From Symbiodinium natans (Eukaryota; Sar; Dinophyceae; Suessiales; Symbiodiniaceae), in the NCBI GenBank assembly GCA_905221605.1, contig CAJNDS010002823.1, forward strand, positions 997,470 to 1,034,969: a stretch of 37,500 nt of DNA, given 5' to 3'. Positions within the stretch are counted from its first letter, which is position 1; every line of letters starts with the position of its first letter. Below, piece by piece: positions 36,357 to 37,500 of this stretch. Position numbers and translations under genes: made by a program. Under the pieces are notes generated by a model. The model was given only the letters and a program-made list of their open reading frames with translations, was not told the DNA's origin and ran no database searches.

Positions 36357-36446
36357 AAAACCCTACACCCGAAGCCCGAAACCCTAAACGCTAAACCCAA
36401 ACCTTAAACCCTGAACCCTAAACCCTAAACCTAAACCCTAAACCTC
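36357..36446 (-). repeat. degenerate telomere-like array, C-strand
   Basis: CCCTAAA mixed with CCCGAAG, CGCTAAA and shortened units. Confidence 0.92.
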
Positions 36447-36721
36447 GCCACGTCTTCCTGCGGTCCCGGAGGCAACATCTCGCAAACCTGGCGGCCAACA
36501 TCTGGGGTCACTCCAATTCGTGTCCCTTTTGGGGCGAGTCTTATGTTAACAGGAAATCTTCTAACTTCCACACCCCAAACCCTACACCCGTAGACCCATA
36601 ATATACCCTCAAATACCCATGGATACCCAGAAATAGCCATAAAATACACACAAGCTCGCAAAAGAACCTACGAACTAGAGCCTCGAAGTCCTAAACATCC
36701 ACCCGGCCTCACGTCACCCTG

Positions 36722-36783
36722 GACCCTAAATCCTAAGCTAAGCCCTAAACCCTAAACCCTAAACCCTAAACCCTAAGCCCTAG
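36722..36783 (-). repeat. telomere-like array, C-strand
   Basis: Seven to eight units, variant at both ends. Confidence 0.93.
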
Positions 36784-36889
36784 AAAACCCGAAACGCACC
36801 TGAAGCCACGTCTCCTCTGCAGCTTCCAGCTGCTCCTCCGTCTTCCTCAGGGTTGGGGACTGCAGGGTTTACGGGCTTCTTTGGGCGTT

Positions 36890-36957
36890 TAGGGTTTAGG
36901 GTTTAGGGTTTAGGGTTTAGGGTTTAGGGTTTAAGGTTTAGGGTTTAGGGTTTAGGG
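36890..36957 (+). repeat. telomere-like array, G-strand
   Basis: Nine to ten TTTAGGG units with one TTTAAGG. Confidence 0.96.
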
Positions 36958-37095
36958 TCGCAACAGGATAGGGTGGAGGGTTTCAGGGCTTTGCTTCAGG
37001 GCTCCGGGTTTCAAGGCTTCGGCAGTCAAAGCTTGGGGGGGTTGAGGATTTCGTGCTTTTGAGGGTTCAGGCTCAAGGGGGCTTTGACCAAAACA

Positions 37096-37177
37096 CCCTA
37101 AACCCTAAACTCTATGAACTACCCTAAACCCTAAACCCTAAACCCTAAACCCTAAACCCTAAACCCTAAACCCTCAA
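37096..37177 (-). repeat. telomere-like array, C-strand
   Basis: Two short blocks separated by CTCTATGAACTA, then eight pure units. Confidence 0.95.
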
Positions 37178-37287
37178 CCCTACTCCAAGTTTGGTCAACC
37201 GTCTCCTGCGCTCTGTCGCCTCGTGCTCCCAGGCTGAGCGAAGCGCCCCGTTCAAGGCCTTGCCCTTCAGGGGCTTCAGCGGCTTTT

Positions 37288-37397
37288 TGGGGTTTAGGGT
37301 TTAGGGCTTAGGGCATAGGGCTTAGGGCTTAGGGCTTAGGGCATAGGGCTTAGGGCTTAGGGCTTAGGGCATAGGGCTTAGGGCTTAGGGTTTAGGG
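37288..37397 (+). repeat. 28-bp higher-order repeat of CTTAGGG and CATAGGG
   Basis: After two canonical units, CATAGGG occurs at 37314, 37342 and 37370, exactly 28 bp apart, with three CTTAGGG units between each. It is a clean four-heptamer higher-order unit. Confidence 0.95.
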
Positions 37398-37500
37398 ATG
37401 TAGAGTCATTTATCCGAATTGCCAGAACCCCTCTAAGCAGCAGCAAGCCTATCAAGCCGCACGATGAATGGATACTCAAGAACAGGAAGCAACAAAGCCC

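Overview
This looks like nuclear DNA of a eukaryote. The window is a patchwork of roughly 80 blocks of Arabidopsis-type telomere heptamer (TTTAGGG/CCCTAAA) and its variants, in both orientations, separated by short stretches of non-telomeric sequence (about 60 to 1,200 bp). TTTAGGG-type telomeres are known from land plants, green algae, cryptophytes, chromerids, coccidian apicomplexans and dinoflagellates. The heptamer blocks, a very long mixed trinucleotide tract (CTG, CTA, CGA) and many poly-G runs would fit an alveolate such as a dinoflagellate or coccidian, or another alga. That placement is inference and the sequence does not settle it. I found no bacterial-type operons, tRNA, rRNA, CRISPR array or recognisable protein domain.

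Layout. 1-5,600: alternating C-strand and G-strand arrays, including octamer and 17-mer variants, with several short inverted-repeat elements. 5,600-7,190: a CCACCA-rich low-complexity tract, then about 1.2 kb of more complex sequence. 7,195-10,135: arrays, poly-G, AG/CT tracts and further elements. 10,136-11,720: GC-rich complex sequence ending in a long AAGCCT hexamer tract. 11,720-16,900: complex DNA with arrays and elements. 16,920-18,400: complex sequence with three poly-G tracts. 18,400-25,600: arrays, a tandemly duplicated element half, a weak membrane-protein-like ORF, a 42-bp minisatellite, and two elements interrupted by telomere arrays. 25,600-30,340: mixed, ending in a 48-G run next to a 21-bp repeat whose units occur in both orientations. 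30,340-33,540: more arrays and elements. 33,541-35,576: complex sequence around a 760-bp trinucleotide tract. 35,577-37,500: mainly C-strand arrays.

The most informative signal is the relation between the telomere arrays and several families of short elements with terminal inverted repeats (TIRs), resembling non-autonomous DNA transposons (MITE-like). The main family (A) has TIRs beginning TACTTGGAGGTTCATGGGTA. A related family (B) shares its ends. Several A copies end directly against CCCTAAA arrays. One B copy and one copy of another family (H) are split by a telomere array, while sister copies in this window lack it. One array is flanked by 32-bp near-identical direct repeats. These are the marks expected if telomere repeats were inserted at internal breaks, rather than the window being one chromosome end.

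Gene content is essentially nil. One minus-strand ORF (21779-22150) looks weakly protein-like. Most other open frames are translations of repeats or lie in unrecognised sequence.
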